Source: Coprococcus aceti | GTDB lineage: Bacteria; Bacillota; Clostridia; Lachnospirales; Lachnospiraceae | NCBI RefSeq assembly: GCF_025567285.1 | Contig: NZ_JAOQJT010000004.1 | Span: 1 to 64,000 of the forward strand | DNA: 64,000 nt | Reading direction: 5' to 3' | Translations under genes and position numbers: made by a program | Notes under the pieces: model-generated | What the model was told of the DNA's origin: nothing | The model's input: only the letters and a program-made list of their open reading frames with translations | Databases searched by the model: none | In this document: positions 15,312 through 24,021 of the stretch, piece after piece | Layout: the number at the start of each line of letters is the position of its first letter | Position numbering within the stretch: position 1 is the stretch's first letter

Positions 15312-15358
15312 AAACTAGCCGTTTGGCTAGTTTACTAAAAAACTCAGTGTATTATAAT
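15312..15358 (+). promoter_or_regulatory. Promoter of the surface protein gene with an inverted repeat over the -35
   Basis: TTTACT (15331-15336), a 16-nt spacer and TATAAT (15353-15358) form a likely promoter. The perfect inverted repeat AAACTAGCC/GGCTAGTTT (15312-15320 and 15325-15333) ends inside the -35 and would suit a repressor or activator site. Confidence 0.55.
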
Positions 15359-15382
15359 TATTTGTTATGTTGATGGCAATAT

Positions 15383-15399
15383 CTGGCAGTAACTGCCAG
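15383..15399 (+). promoter_or_regulatory. Perfect 17-bp palindrome in the 5' leader
   Basis: CTGGCAGT-A-ACTGCCAG, with both arms perfect, lies about 25 nt downstream of the -10 and 30 nt before the surface-protein start codon. The position suits a roadblock operator. Confidence 0.45.
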
Positions 15400-15428
15400 G
15401 GATTAAAGACAGGAGGAAAGGGATAATT

Positions 15429-16877
15429 ATGAAATCAAAGAAATTGGTAACTGGGTTGATTATGGCATGTATATTTGCTGTAGTGATTATTGCGGGAAAG
15501 AACTCTGTGAAGGTGCAGGCCGCGGATGGGGATGTGGCAATTGTGACGGATGGCAATGGCGATGAGATCGGATCATATGCTACACTGGCTGATGCATTTG
15601 CAGCCGCACAGAATGGCTATACAATATGTATAATTAGTGATATATATGATCCTTCGGCTTCTATAGGATACAATGATGGTGAACATAATAAACATATCAT
15701 TATAGATCTCAACGGTAAAAGTGTCACTTTGCAGATGATGAATTTTGATTATTCGTTATACGTGAAAAACGGAACATTAAATTGCGGTATCACAAATGGA
15801 AGTGTTGGATTTACTAATGCTATGCTGACTTTGTCAAATGTCAAATTCATTACGGATAGTATCAACTGGATGACAAAAGATGGAATCTGTCTGAATAATG
15901 GCTCAAATGTGACGCTCAACGGTTCACAGTGTTGGTTTGAAAAACTTGAGATGGATACAGACTGTGTATTTACGGTACAGAACAGTGACGGACTTAGCAA
16001 CTTTGGGCATATTGCAGATGGATTTGACGGTGTGAAGGAGTTTGTACCAGAGGGACTTTCTGTAGAAGGAACGACAATCATTGATGATGAGACAGGAGCC
16101 AAGGCTAAGGATTTTATTCTCCGTTACCGCAGCTTGTCGGATGGTGCAGATGTCGCTGTCAGCATTGCTCCAAAATCGTATGTGTACGATGGAAAAGAAA
16201 AGAAACCTGCGGTTACGGTTTCTTATGGCGGAAAGACTCTGACAGAAGGAAAAAGTTACTCATGTGTATATGCGGATAATATTGATGCGGGAACAGCTAC
16301 AGTTACTATCAAGGGTGAAAATACCATGCACGGACAGATCGTGGAAGAGTTCACAATAGATAAGGCAAAGCAGAAGGCACCTACAGGTTTGGTCGCAACG
16401 GCAGAGACTGTGGATGGGAAAAATGATGGTCAGATATCTAATCTGAAGACGTCAATGGAATATAGTGTCGACAAGAAAAAATGGTTGGATTGTGAAAGCA
16501 CGGTACTTAAGAAACTTGCAGATGGAAATTATTATGTGAGATATAAGGAGACCAAAAATTATTATGCATCTCCTGCTGCAAAGGTAGTGGTAAAGAAGGG
16601 GAATGTACCAGCAACAAATGAACCGACTACAAATGAACCTTCAACTGAAAAACCAACGTCAAGTGAGCAGACGACAGAGAAGGTAACAACAGAGAGACAG
16701 ACAACCGATGAGAAAACTAACGTGACCTCAACAGAGAATACAACTGTAGCAGACTCAAAAAAGGGGTCAGGTGTACCAAATACCGGAGATGACGGAAATG
16801 TGGCATTGATGCTCATAGTCATGATGGCATGTTTATTAGGGGCTGCCGGGGTGGTAGTTTACCATAGAGAGAAATAA
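15429..16877 (+). CDS. Sortase-anchored surface protein with one Ig-like (YDG/MBG-type) domain
   Basis: A 482-residue secreted wall protein. It has an N-terminal signal peptide (about residues 1-33, VQAAD cleavage region) and a central region with strand-rich repeats and no family I recognise. One Ig-like unit follows at about 240-310 (YVYDGKEKKPAVTVSYGG to EEFTI), of the same type as the units of the giant protein at 25915. A Thr/Glu/Pro-rich spacer (about 395-445) leads to the sorting signal VPNTG at 449-453, a hydrophobic stretch and an RE/K tail. The wall sortase at 24022 is a plausible partner. Its own promoter, inverted repeats and strong AGGAGG suggest independent regulation. Confidence 0.8.
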   Translation: MKSKKLVTGLIMACIFAVVIIAGKNSVKVQAADGDVAIVTDGNGDEIGSYATLADAFAAAQNGYTICIISDIYDPSASIGYNDGEHNKHIIIDLNGKSVTLQMMNFDYSLYVKNGTLNCGITNGSVGFTNAMLTLSNVKFITDSINWMTKDGICLNNGSNVTLNGSQCWFEKLEMDTDCVFTVQNSDGLSNFGHIADGFDGVKEFVPEGLSVEGTTIIDDETGAKAKDFILRYRSLSDGADVAVSIAPKSYVYDGKEKKPAVTVSYGGKTLTEGKSYSCVYADNIDAGTATVTIKGENTMHGQIVEEFTIDKAKQKAPTGLVATAETVDGKNDGQISNLKTSMEYSVDKKKWLDCESTVLKKLADGNYYVRYKETKNYYASPAAKVVVKKGNVPATNEPTTNEPSTEKPTSSEQTTEKVTTERQTTDEKTNVTSTENTTVADSKKGSGVPNTGDDGNVALMLIVMMACLLGAAGVVVYHREK

Positions 16878-16897
16878 TTTAAAATAATAAAAAAATG

Positions 16898-16924
16898 TTA
16901 GCACTCAGTGTTGACGAGTGCTAA
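16898..16924 (+). promoter_or_regulatory. CIRCE operator (HrcA site)
   Basis: TTAGCACTC, a 9-nt spacer and GAGTGCTAA give a perfect match to the CIRCE consensus bound by the heat-shock repressor HrcA. It overlaps the -35 of the clpB promoter. Confidence 0.97.
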
Positions 16925-16939
16925 CGAGTGTGTTATATT
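16911..16939 (+). promoter_or_regulatory. clpB promoter TTGACG-17-TATATT
   Basis: TTGACG (16911-16916) and TATATT (16934-16939) are separated by 17 nt and overlap the CIRCE element, so HrcA binding would block polymerase. This predicts heat induction of clpB. Confidence 0.85.
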
Positions 16940-17007
16940 ATCATCAGACAGGGAAGTGATATTAAGGTATCAGTTCCCTGAAAGTTTAGTTTAGGAGGTA
17001 AACAGCT

Positions 17008-19584
17008 ATGGAGATGGATAAATACACACGTAAATCGTTGGAAGTTGTAGAGAAAGCAAAAGAAAAAGCTCTGGAGTACGACAATCAGGAACTTACGCAG
17101 ATGCACCTTTTGGCTGGCTTGCTTGAGATAGATGACAGTTTGATAGCCAAGATATTTGAGAAGATGGGCGTGAATGTTACTGGTGCCGTGAATGCGGTGG
17201 AGGATAAGCTGGCAAGGTTGCCGAAGGTCAGCGGTGGCAATATGTATGCCGGAAATAACTTCTCAAAGGCTCTCATCCAGGCAGAGAAGGAAGCAAAGCA
17301 GATGGGCGACACATATGTGTCTGTTGAGCATTTGTTCCTCGGCATGGTGGATAAGGCTGATTCGGATATCAAGGAGCTTCTTAAAGGCTGGGGAGTTAGC
17401 AGGAATGCATTCCTCAAGGAGCTGGCAGAAATCAGAGGTAACCACAAGGTGGACAGTGATGATCCGGAGAGCTCATATGAGGCTATGGAGAAGTTCGGAT
17501 ATGATCTGGTCGAGAGGGCAAGACAGCAGAAACTTGACCCGGTAATAGGACGTGACGCTGAGATACGAAATGTGATCAGGATCCTGTCAAGGAAGACAAA
17601 GAACAATCCGGTGCTTATCGGTGAGCCTGGTGTAGGTAAGACTGCGGTTGTAGAGGGACTTGCACAGAGGATACTCAGAGGTGATGTACCAGAGGGACTT
17701 AAGAACAAGAAGATATTTGCACTTGATATGGGAGCTCTTGTGGCTGGTGCCAAGTACAGAGGTGAATTTGAAGAGAGACTTAAGAATGTCCTTGATGAGG
17801 TTAAGAAGTCTGAGGGTGAAGTGATTATGTTCATCGATGAGCTTCACACTATCGTCGGAGCAGGCAAGACTGATGGTGCAATGGATGCGGGAAACATGCT
17901 TAAGCCTATGCTCGCCAGAGGTGAGCTGCACTGTATAGGTGCCACAACACTGAACGAGTACAGACAGTATATAGAGAAGGATGCGGCTCTTGAGAGACGT
18001 TTCCAGCCGGTTATGGTGGATGAGCCAACCGTTGAAGATACAATATCTATCCTTCGAGGAATCAAGGAGAGGTACGAGGTGTTCCATGGAGTTAAGATAT
18101 CAGATGGTGCCCTTGTAAGTGCAGCGGTTCTTTCCAACAGATATATAACAGACAGATTCCTGCCGGATAAGGCAATAGATCTTGTTGACGAGGCGTGTGC
18201 CATGATCAAGACAGAGCTTGATTCAATGCCTGTTGAAGTGGATGAGATCACACGTAAGATAATGCAGCTGGAGATTGAGGAGACAGCCCTTAAGAAGGAG
18301 GAGGATAATCTGTCAAAGCAGAGACTGGCAGACCTTCAGGCTGAACTGGCAGAACTCAAGGATCAGGCAAATTCCCTGAAAGCAAAGTGGGAGAATGAAA
18401 AGGCTGCAGTTGAGAAGATAAGAACACTCAAGGAAGAGATGGAGCAGGTCAAGGCCGATATACAGGCTGCTCAGAGAAACTATGACCTGAACAAGGCAGC
18501 AGAGCTTCAGTATGGTAAGCTTCCTGCTATCCAGAAGGAACTTGCAGAGGCTGAGTCTACAGCTTCAGATAAGGAGAGGGAGCTCGTACATGAGGTGGTT
18601 TCAGAGGACGAGATATCCAAGATCGTATCCAAGTGGACGGGAATACCTGTTGCAAAACTTACGGAGAGTGAAAAGAGTAAAACTCTTAATCTTGCCAGTG
18701 AACTTAAGAAGAGAGTTGTAGGTCAGGATGAGGCTGTTGAGTATGTCAGCGATGCGATCATCAGATCAAAAGCAGGAATAAAGGATCCTAGCAAGCCAAT
18801 CGGTTCATTTATATTCCTTGGACCAACCGGTGTAGGTAAGACAGAGCTTGCAAAGAGTCTTGCTGCGGCGCTGTTTGACAATGAGCAGAACATGGTCCGT
18901 ATCGATATGAGTGAATACATGGAAAAGCACAGTGTGTCAAGACTTATAGGAGCGCCTCCGGGATATGTAGGTTATGATGAAGGCGGTCAGCTGACAGAGG
19001 CTGTTCGTAGAAAGCCATATTCGGTTGTCCTCTTTGATGAGATAGAGAAGGCACATCCGGATGTGTTCAATGTGCTCCTTCAGGTGCTTGATGATGGACG
19101 TATCACGGATTCTCAGGGCAGAACTGTGGACTTCAAGAATACGATCATTATCATGACATCAAATATCGGTGGTGCAGATATTGCAGCTGCCGGCGGAGAG
19201 ATCACAGATGAACTGAAGAATGACGTAATGGCTCAGCTTAAGAGCAGATTCAGACCTGAGTTCCTGAACCGTATTGATGAGATCATTACATTCAGGGCAC
19301 TGTCCAAGGACAACATCAGTGGTATCGTTGATCTTCTCATGGCAGATCTCAACAGCAGACTGGCAGACAGGGAGATCACTATCAAACTTACGGAGAGTGC
19401 AAAGCAGCACATCATCGATCAGGGATATGATCAGGTGTATGGTGCAAGACCGCTCAAGAGATATCTGCAGAAGAATGTGGAGACGCTTGTTGCCAGGATG
19501 ATACTTGCGGGCAGCGTGAGCACACAGTCAGCCATAGTCATCGATTATGATGGAACGGCTCTTGTGGCAGGAAATGAGAGATAA
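17008..19584 (+). CDS. clpB: ATP-dependent chaperone ClpB
   Basis: An 858-residue Hsp100 disaggregase, the family's usual length, acting with DnaK to resolubilise aggregated proteins in the cytosol. It has a Clp N-domain (about 1-145), a first AAA+ module with Walker A GEPGVGKT (205-212), a coiled-coil middle domain (about 405-525, KEEDNLSKQR onward) and a second AAA+ module with GPTGVGKT (605-612). The middle domain marks it as ClpB rather than ClpC or ClpA. AGGAGG lies 9 nt before ATG 17008. It is monocistronic and under CIRCE/HrcA control. Confidence 0.98.
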   Translation: MEMDKYTRKSLEVVEKAKEKALEYDNQELTQMHLLAGLLEIDDSLIAKIFEKMGVNVTGAVNAVEDKLARLPKVSGGNMYAGNNFSKALIQAEKEAKQMGDTYVSVEHLFLGMVDKADSDIKELLKGWGVSRNAFLKELAEIRGNHKVDSDDPESSYEAMEKFGYDLVERARQQKLDPVIGRDAEIRNVIRILSRKTKNNPVLIGEPGVGKTAVVEGLAQRILRGDVPEGLKNKKIFALDMGALVAGAKYRGEFEERLKNVLDEVKKSEGEVIMFIDELHTIVGAGKTDGAMDAGNMLKPMLARGELHCIGATTLNEYRQYIEKDAALERRFQPVMVDEPTVEDTISILRGIKERYEVFHGVKISDGALVSAAVLSNRYITDRFLPDKAIDLVDEACAMIKTELDSMPVEVDEITRKIMQLEIEETALKKEEDNLSKQRLADLQAELAELKDQANSLKAKWENEKAAVEKIRTLKEEMEQVKADIQAAQRNYDLNKAAELQYGKLPAIQKELAEAESTASDKERELVHEVVSEDEISKIVSKWTGIPVAKLTESEKSKTLNLASELKKRVVGQDEAVEYVSDAIIRSKAGIKDPSKPIGSFIFLGPTGVGKTELAKSLAAALFDNEQNMVRIDMSEYMEKHSVSRLIGAPPGYVGYDEGGQLTEAVRRKPYSVVLFDEIEKAHPDVFNVLLQVLDDGRITDSQGRTVDFKNTIIIMTSNIGGADIAAAGGEITDELKNDVMAQLKSRFRPEFLNRIDEIITFRALSKDNISGIVDLLMADLNSRLADREITIKLTESAKQHIIDQGYDQVYGARPLKRYLQKNVETLVARMILAGSVSTQSAIVIDYDGTALVAGNER

Positions 19585-19599
19585 AATAATACAGGTCAT

Positions 19600-19642
19600 A
19601 CAGAGAAGGGCACAGGGGTAATACTCCTGTGCCCTTCTCTGT
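19600..19642 (+). terminator. Strong hairpin after clpB
   Basis: CAGAGAAGGGCACAGG (19601-19616) pairs perfectly with CCTGTGCCCTTCTCTG (19626-19641), with one more A-T pair outside. There is no U-run immediately after, so it may work as a weak terminator or as an RNA-stabilising 3' end. Confidence 0.65.
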
Positions 19643-19643
19643 A

Positions 19644-19672
19644 TTCACAAAAAATGAAATTAATGGTATAAT
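19644..19672 (+). promoter_or_regulatory. Promoter TTCACA-17-TATAAT
   Basis: TTCACA (19644-19649), 17 nt and a perfect TATAAT (19667-19672), placed right after the clpB hairpin and about 60 nt before the next gene. Confidence 0.7.
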
Positions 19673-19730
19673 TGGCGCTGATGAAAAATGTTCGGTATAT
19701 TATTTGAAATTTACATGAGGAGGGCAGGGA

Positions 19731-20672
19731 GTGAGTACAGAGAATGTCAGCTTAAAAAAGATAGATCTTGGCGATTATGTTTTTCTGGCGAGACCATGCG
19801 TGGCTGTTTCGGAGGAGGCTGTGAAGCATTTGGCAGAAAGGGCCGTGCAGGGAAAACTGGAATTTATCGGAGTGTTTGATGACAGAATGGATGACAGTGT
19901 CCAGCGGGAAGTGGTTATGAGCTTGGCATCGTCTCCTGAGATATCGATAGCGATACGGCATGTGTGCGCGGGGCTTTACAGCAGAAGCTTTCTGGACACA
20001 TACTGCGACGGAGTGGAGGCACATCAGCAGGGGCTGTTTCCTGATCTGTATATATTGTGGATGGCATTTGTACATGCTGATAGGGCGATGTTTGCAGCCT
20101 GTGACATGTGTGACAGAGTTGAGATAGACACAGTGTGGATAGACGATGTGGATGCGGCGTACACGGTCAATATAACCTACGACCGCATAAAGGATCATCT
20201 CATGCAGGACTGGTCTGTGTGGGAGAAGTGGAAGGGATATTACACTCTTCAGAGATGGAGATGTTACTACGAGATGCTTCACTGGATGACAGAGGATGCG
20301 GGCTGGCAGTTTGCTGAGCGTATGGCTGTTGATTTCCACAGGAGCATGGAACTTGATGAGCTTGACCAGGAGCTGTTCAGCCAGGAGGAGAAGACAGGGC
20401 TTTATGTTCTTGCTAAGGATCCGGGATTTCTCAAGAGATATTATCTCGGCAAGGTAGTCTACAGCAAAAAGATATTTGACCTTAACAATGAACTGGGGCG
20501 ACGCGCTGAAGAGCTGGATGCGAGTCACAGAGAAAATGATGAACTCAGAAGAGAGATGGAAGCTCAGCGGATCAATTATGAGACATCAACCACTTTCCGT
20601 GTGGGCAAGGCTGTGATGTTTGTTCCGGTGACACTGAAGAAGGCTGTAAAGAAGCTTTTGCATAGAAACTAA
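19731..20672 (+). CDS. Unknown protein linked to a glycosyltransferase gene
   Basis: A 313-residue protein read from GTG 19731, with GAGGAGGG 6 nt upstream. I do not recognise a family for residues 1-240; the region is rich in Trp, Tyr and Cys (for example WKGYYTLQRWRCYY) and has WIDDVDAAYTV near 140. A coiled coil (about 255-285, NNELGRRAEELDASHRENDE) leads to TTFRVGKAVMFVPVTLKKAVKKLL. That tail looks like the amphipathic, basic end found on many Lachnospiraceae glycosyltransferases of surface-glycan clusters. No signal peptide. It lies 25 nt before a GT2 gene, so a role in glycan assembly is likely but not shown. Confidence 0.6.
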   Translation: MSTENVSLKKIDLGDYVFLARPCVAVSEEAVKHLAERAVQGKLEFIGVFDDRMDDSVQREVVMSLASSPEISIAIRHVCAGLYSRSFLDTYCDGVEAHQQGLFPDLYILWMAFVHADRAMFAACDMCDRVEIDTVWIDDVDAAYTVNITYDRIKDHLMQDWSVWEKWKGYYTLQRWRCYYEMLHWMTEDAGWQFAERMAVDFHRSMELDELDQELFSQEEKTGLYVLAKDPGFLKRYYLGKVVYSKKIFDLNNELGRRAEELDASHRENDELRREMEAQRINYETSTTFRVGKAVMFVPVTLKKAVKKLLHRN

Positions 20673-20697
20673 CAGATGAGATGGAGGGGGTGTATCA

Positions 20698-21660
20698 GTG
20701 ATTGATGTATCGATTGTGTTGACAGTATACAATGCGGAGAGTTACATAGAGGGATGTCTGGACATGATAACCGGACAGACCCTTAGAAATATACAGATAA
20801 TATGCGTTGACGATGGATCCACCGATAATTCGTCGCAGATCATAGAACAGTATGCGCAGAAGGATGACAGGATCGTACTTATAAGAGAGAAGAATGCCGG
20901 AGCGGGTGCGGCAAGAAACCGTGGAATGCAGGAGGCAACAGGAAAATATATACTGTTTCTCGACTGCGACGATTTCTACGAGCCTGAGATGGTAGAGAAG
21001 GCTTTCCGCAGAGCCGAGGAGGAGCAGGCGGAGATAGTCATCTACAAATCAGACCAGTACAACATGGATACTGAGGAGTATGTATATGAGAAGTGGGCCA
21101 TGATAGAGTGGGCACTTCCACCGTATGAGCCGTTTAACCGCAGACAGATATCCACAAATATATTCAGAGCATTTGTGGGATGGGCGTGGGATAAGCTGTA
21201 TCTCAGGGAATTTGTGATGAAGAATGATCTGAAATTTCAGGAGCAGAGAACCACAAATGATGCGCTGTTCGTGTTCAGCGCGCTGGTGCTGGCTGAGCGC
21301 ATATGTACAGTAAGTGAGATACTCATCCACAGAAGAGTGGATACCCGGGATTCGCTGTCCAAGACCAGAGAGAAGTCGTGGGATAACTTCTATCACATGC
21401 TGCTGGCACTCAGACAGATGCTGAAGGATCACGGTCTGTACACAGAGATAGAGAAGGACTATATAAATTACGCTCTTCACTTCAGCCTGTGGAACTACAA
21501 CACGCTGGCGGAGCCGACAAAGACAAAGCTCAGAGAGAAGCTTCTCGGCGAATGGTATGACGAGCTTGGAATATCCGCAAGACCTGAGGAATATTTTTAT
21601 AATGAGTACGAGTATGGCCAGTACAAGGACATGTTAAATTTTACTGTTGAAAAACAGTGA
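20698..21660 (+). CDS. Glycosyltransferase family 2
   Basis: A 320-residue GT-A-fold transferase that moves a sugar from a nucleotide donor onto an acceptor, probably for a cell-surface glycan. Features are VSIVLTVYNAESYIEGCLD at the N-terminus, VDDGSTDNS (about 38-46), the metal-binding DxD-type LDCDDF (about 90-95) and a C-terminal region with KLYLREFVM and FVFSALVLAERI. GTG 20698 has GGAGG 10 nt upstream. It forms a pair with the preceding gene. The glyA promoter lies within its last codons. Donor and acceptor are unknown. Confidence 0.9.
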   Translation: MIDVSIVLTVYNAESYIEGCLDMITGQTLRNIQIICVDDGSTDNSSQIIEQYAQKDDRIVLIREKNAGAGAARNRGMQEATGKYILFLDCDDFYEPEMVEKAFRRAEEEQAEIVIYKSDQYNMDTEEYVYEKWAMIEWALPPYEPFNRRQISTNIFRAFVGWAWDKLYLREFVMKNDLKFQEQRTTNDALFVFSALVLAERICTVSEILIHRRVDTRDSLSKTREKSWDNFYHMLLALRQMLKDHGLYTEIEKDYINYALHFSLWNYNTLAEPTKTKLREKLLGEWYDELGISARPEEYFYNEYEYGQYKDMLNFTVEKQ

Positions 21661-21676
21661 TATATATGAGTATAAT
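21647..21676 (+). promoter_or_regulatory. glyA promoter TTGAAA-18-TATAAT
   Basis: TTGAAA (21647-21652), an 18-nt spacer and a perfect TATAAT (21671-21676). The -35 lies inside the end of the glycosyltransferase gene. Confidence 0.75.
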
Positions 21677-21706
21677 AGGAACAAATTTTTGATGGAGGTA
21701 AATTCG

Positions 21707-22942
21707 ATGTTCAGTTTTGACGAGATAACAAAGGTAGATCCAGAAGTAGCGGCAGCAATGACAGACGAGTTCAACAGACAGAATAACAATCTGGAGCTCA
21801 TAGCTTCCGAGAATATCGTATCAAAGGCGGTTATGGCAGCCATGGGCAGCCATCTCACCAACAAGTATGCAGAGGGATATCCTGGTAAGAGATATTACGG
21901 TGGATGTCAGTATGTGGATGTTGTTGAGGACCTTGCGAGAGAGAGAGCCAAGGAGCTGTTTGGCTGTGAGTATGTGAATGTACAGCCACACTCAGGAGCA
22001 CAGGCAAACATGGCAGTATTCTTCGCAATACTTAATCCTGGCGATACATTTATGGGAATGAATCTTGATCACGGCGGACATCTCACCCACGGTTCACCGG
22101 TCAACATGTCTGGAAAGTATTTCCACTGCGTGCCATACGGTGTAAACGATGACGGATTTATAGATTATGACAGAGTTCTCGAGATCGCAAAGGAGTGCAA
22201 GCCAAAGCTTATCGTAGCAGGAGCTTCAGCATATGCCAGAGCTATTGATTTCAAGAGATTCAGAGAGATCGCTGATGAGGTTGGAGCATATCTCATGGTA
22301 GATATGGCACACATCGCCGGACTTGTGGCAGCAGGACTTCACATGAGCCCAATCCCATATGCCCATGTGACAACAACCACAACGCACAAGACTCTCCGCG
22401 GACCTCGTGGTGGTATGATCATGTGCAGCAACGAGATAAATGAGAAGTTTAATTTCAACAAGGCCGTATTCCCTGGAATCCAGGGCGGTCCTCTCATGCA
22501 TGTGATAGCCGGTAAGGCAGTATGCTTCAAGGAGGCTCTTACACCTGAGTTCAAGGCATATCAGGAGCAGGTTGTCAAGAATGCGGCAGCACTTGCAAAG
22601 GCACTCATGGCAAGAGGCTTTGATATTGTATCAGGCGGAACAGACAATCATCTGATGCTCATGGATCTCAAGAGACTTGGACTTACAGGTAAGGAAGTTG
22701 AGAAGCTTCTTGACGAGGTTCATATCACAGCAAACAAGAACACTGTTCCAAACGACCCTAAGTCACCATTTGTAACAAGTGGAATAAGACTTGGTACACC
22801 AGCCGTTACCACAAGAGGTGCAAATGAGGCTGACATGGAGATCATAGCAGACGCCATAAAGGCAGCAGTCCTTGACAATGATAAGGCAAAGGCTGAGCAG
22901 CTTGTAAAGAGTATTGTAGAGAAGTATCCACTGTATGCATAA
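21707..22942 (+). CDS. glyA: Serine hydroxymethyltransferase
   Basis: A 411-residue PLP enzyme converting serine and tetrahydrofolate to glycine and 5,10-methylene-THF, the main source of one-carbon units. It contains the N-terminal NNLELIASENIVS, GYPGKRYYGGC, and the PLP-lysine motif TTTTHKTLRGPRGG. ATG 21707 has GGAGG 8 nt upstream; upstream in-frame starts would overlap the promoter and lack a ribosome-binding site. Length fits the family. It is monocistronic, with its own promoter and a terminator at 22998. Confidence 0.98.
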   Translation: MFSFDEITKVDPEVAAAMTDEFNRQNNNLELIASENIVSKAVMAAMGSHLTNKYAEGYPGKRYYGGCQYVDVVEDLARERAKELFGCEYVNVQPHSGAQANMAVFFAILNPGDTFMGMNLDHGGHLTHGSPVNMSGKYFHCVPYGVNDDGFIDYDRVLEIAKECKPKLIVAGASAYARAIDFKRFREIADEVGAYLMVDMAHIAGLVAAGLHMSPIPYAHVTTTTTHKTLRGPRGGMIMCSNEINEKFNFNKAVFPGIQGGPLMHVIAGKAVCFKEALTPEFKAYQEQVVKNAAALAKALMARGFDIVSGGTDNHLMLMDLKRLGLTGKEVEKLLDEVHITANKNTVPNDPKSPFVTSGIRLGTPAVTTRGANEADMEIIADAIKAAVLDNDKAKAEQLVKSIVEKYPLYA

Positions 22943-22997
22943 TCGATAAGAAATATTGATGCATTGCAGTACGTCAGGCATATAAGATAAGAACAAG

Positions 22998-23028
22998 AGC
23001 GGCACGGAAGTTTCCGTGCCGCTTTTTG
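22998..23028 (+). terminator. Terminator after glyA, immediately before the LCP gene
   Basis: AGCGGCACGG (22998-23007) pairs with CCGTGCCGCT (23014-23023), followed by five T (four after the stem end). Only about 6-10 nt separate its U-tract from the next start codon, so it also forms the leader of that gene if transcription reads through. Confidence 0.88.
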
Positions 23029-23033
23029 AGAAC

Positions 23034-24014
23034 ATGAACATGAAAAGTAACAGTAAAGTTAAGAAAAAATTACTCATAGCAGCCGTGGCTGTTCTGGCTA
23101 TAGTTGTGGCGGTGATCCTGGTATGTGCGGCATATCTTCATGCGGGCAGAAGCTCCCTCAGAGGACAAAGATCCAGGGATGCTGAAATGCTGTATGAAGG
23201 TCACAGCTACATGTATGATGAAGACAACATTAATATACTGTGTATCGGTGTGGATGCCAGAGGAGAGGCTGACACCGTGGGACAGGGGGATGCCCTGATA
23301 CTTGTCACACTCAATGTCAGGGACAAGACGATAAGATGCCTGAATATCAACAGGGATACTCTGGCACCTGTCAAGGTATTTGGTGTTGCGGGCAAATATA
23401 TCACGACCCAGAATCTTCAGGCAGCACTGGCATTTTCATATGGCAGTGATGTGGCTGACGGTGCGGAACTCACGGAATATACGGTATCAGAACTGCTTGA
23501 CGGACTTCCGATACATGCATATGTGACGCTTGACTTTGATGGGATCAGCAAGATGAACGAGCTTGTCGGAGGAGTGACGGTGAAAGCCATGGAGGATCTG
23601 GACAGAGCAGATATACGCCAGGGCGAGACAGTGACACTGTCGGGGGAGCAGGCGGTATATTATGTGACGGAGCGCAACAGTGCCTCGGAGGATATAGGAA
23701 CAAATGCCGCCCGTATGGACAGGCAGAAGCAGTACATGTGTGCATGGTGCGGCCTGCTAAAGGAAAAGCTTAAGAGAAATCCCCTGAAGATATGGGATAT
23801 GTATGAACAGATGTCGGGATATATATCAACAGACATATCCAGAACCGGGATGCTGTATCTGGCGTGGAAATTTGCCGGGGCGGAGTTTACTGATGACGGA
23901 ATGTATGAGTTCCCGGGTTCATATGAGAGAGAGAATTATTATGATGAATATATTGTTGACGATGCGGCGTTAAAGGAGCAGCTTGTCGAAATGTTCTACA
24001 GAGAAGTGGAGTAA
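23034..24014 (+). CDS. LytR-CpsA-Psr (LCP) family wall-polymer ligase
   Basis: A membrane-anchored LCP protein of about 326 residues. LCP enzymes transfer undecaprenyl-linked glycopolymers such as teichoic acids or capsule onto peptidoglycan on the outer face of the membrane. A basic N-terminus and one membrane helix (about residues 12-34) precede the LCP domain: NILCIGVDARGEADTVGQGD with the R-D pair, ILVTLNVRDKTIRCLNINRDT, then MNELVGGVTV and AVYYVTERN. ATG 23034 or 23040 is the likely start, since a GTG at 23016 lies in the terminator stem. No clear ribosome-binding site is seen, which is odd. The sortase gene follows at once. Confidence 0.85.
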   Translation: MNMKSNSKVKKKLLIAAVAVLAIVVAVILVCAAYLHAGRSSLRGQRSRDAEMLYEGHSYMYDEDNINILCIGVDARGEADTVGQGDALILVTLNVRDKTIRCLNINRDTLAPVKVFGVAGKYITTQNLQAALAFSYGSDVADGAELTEYTVSELLDGLPIHAYVTLDFDGISKMNELVGGVTVKAMEDLDRADIRQGETVTLSGEQAVYYVTERNSASEDIGTNAARMDRQKQYMCAWCGLLKEKLKRNPLKIWDMYEQMSGYISTDISRTGMLYLAWKFAGAEFTDDGMYEFPGSYERENYYDEYIVDDAALKEQLVEMFYREVE

Positions 24015-24021
24015 TGCCTGT

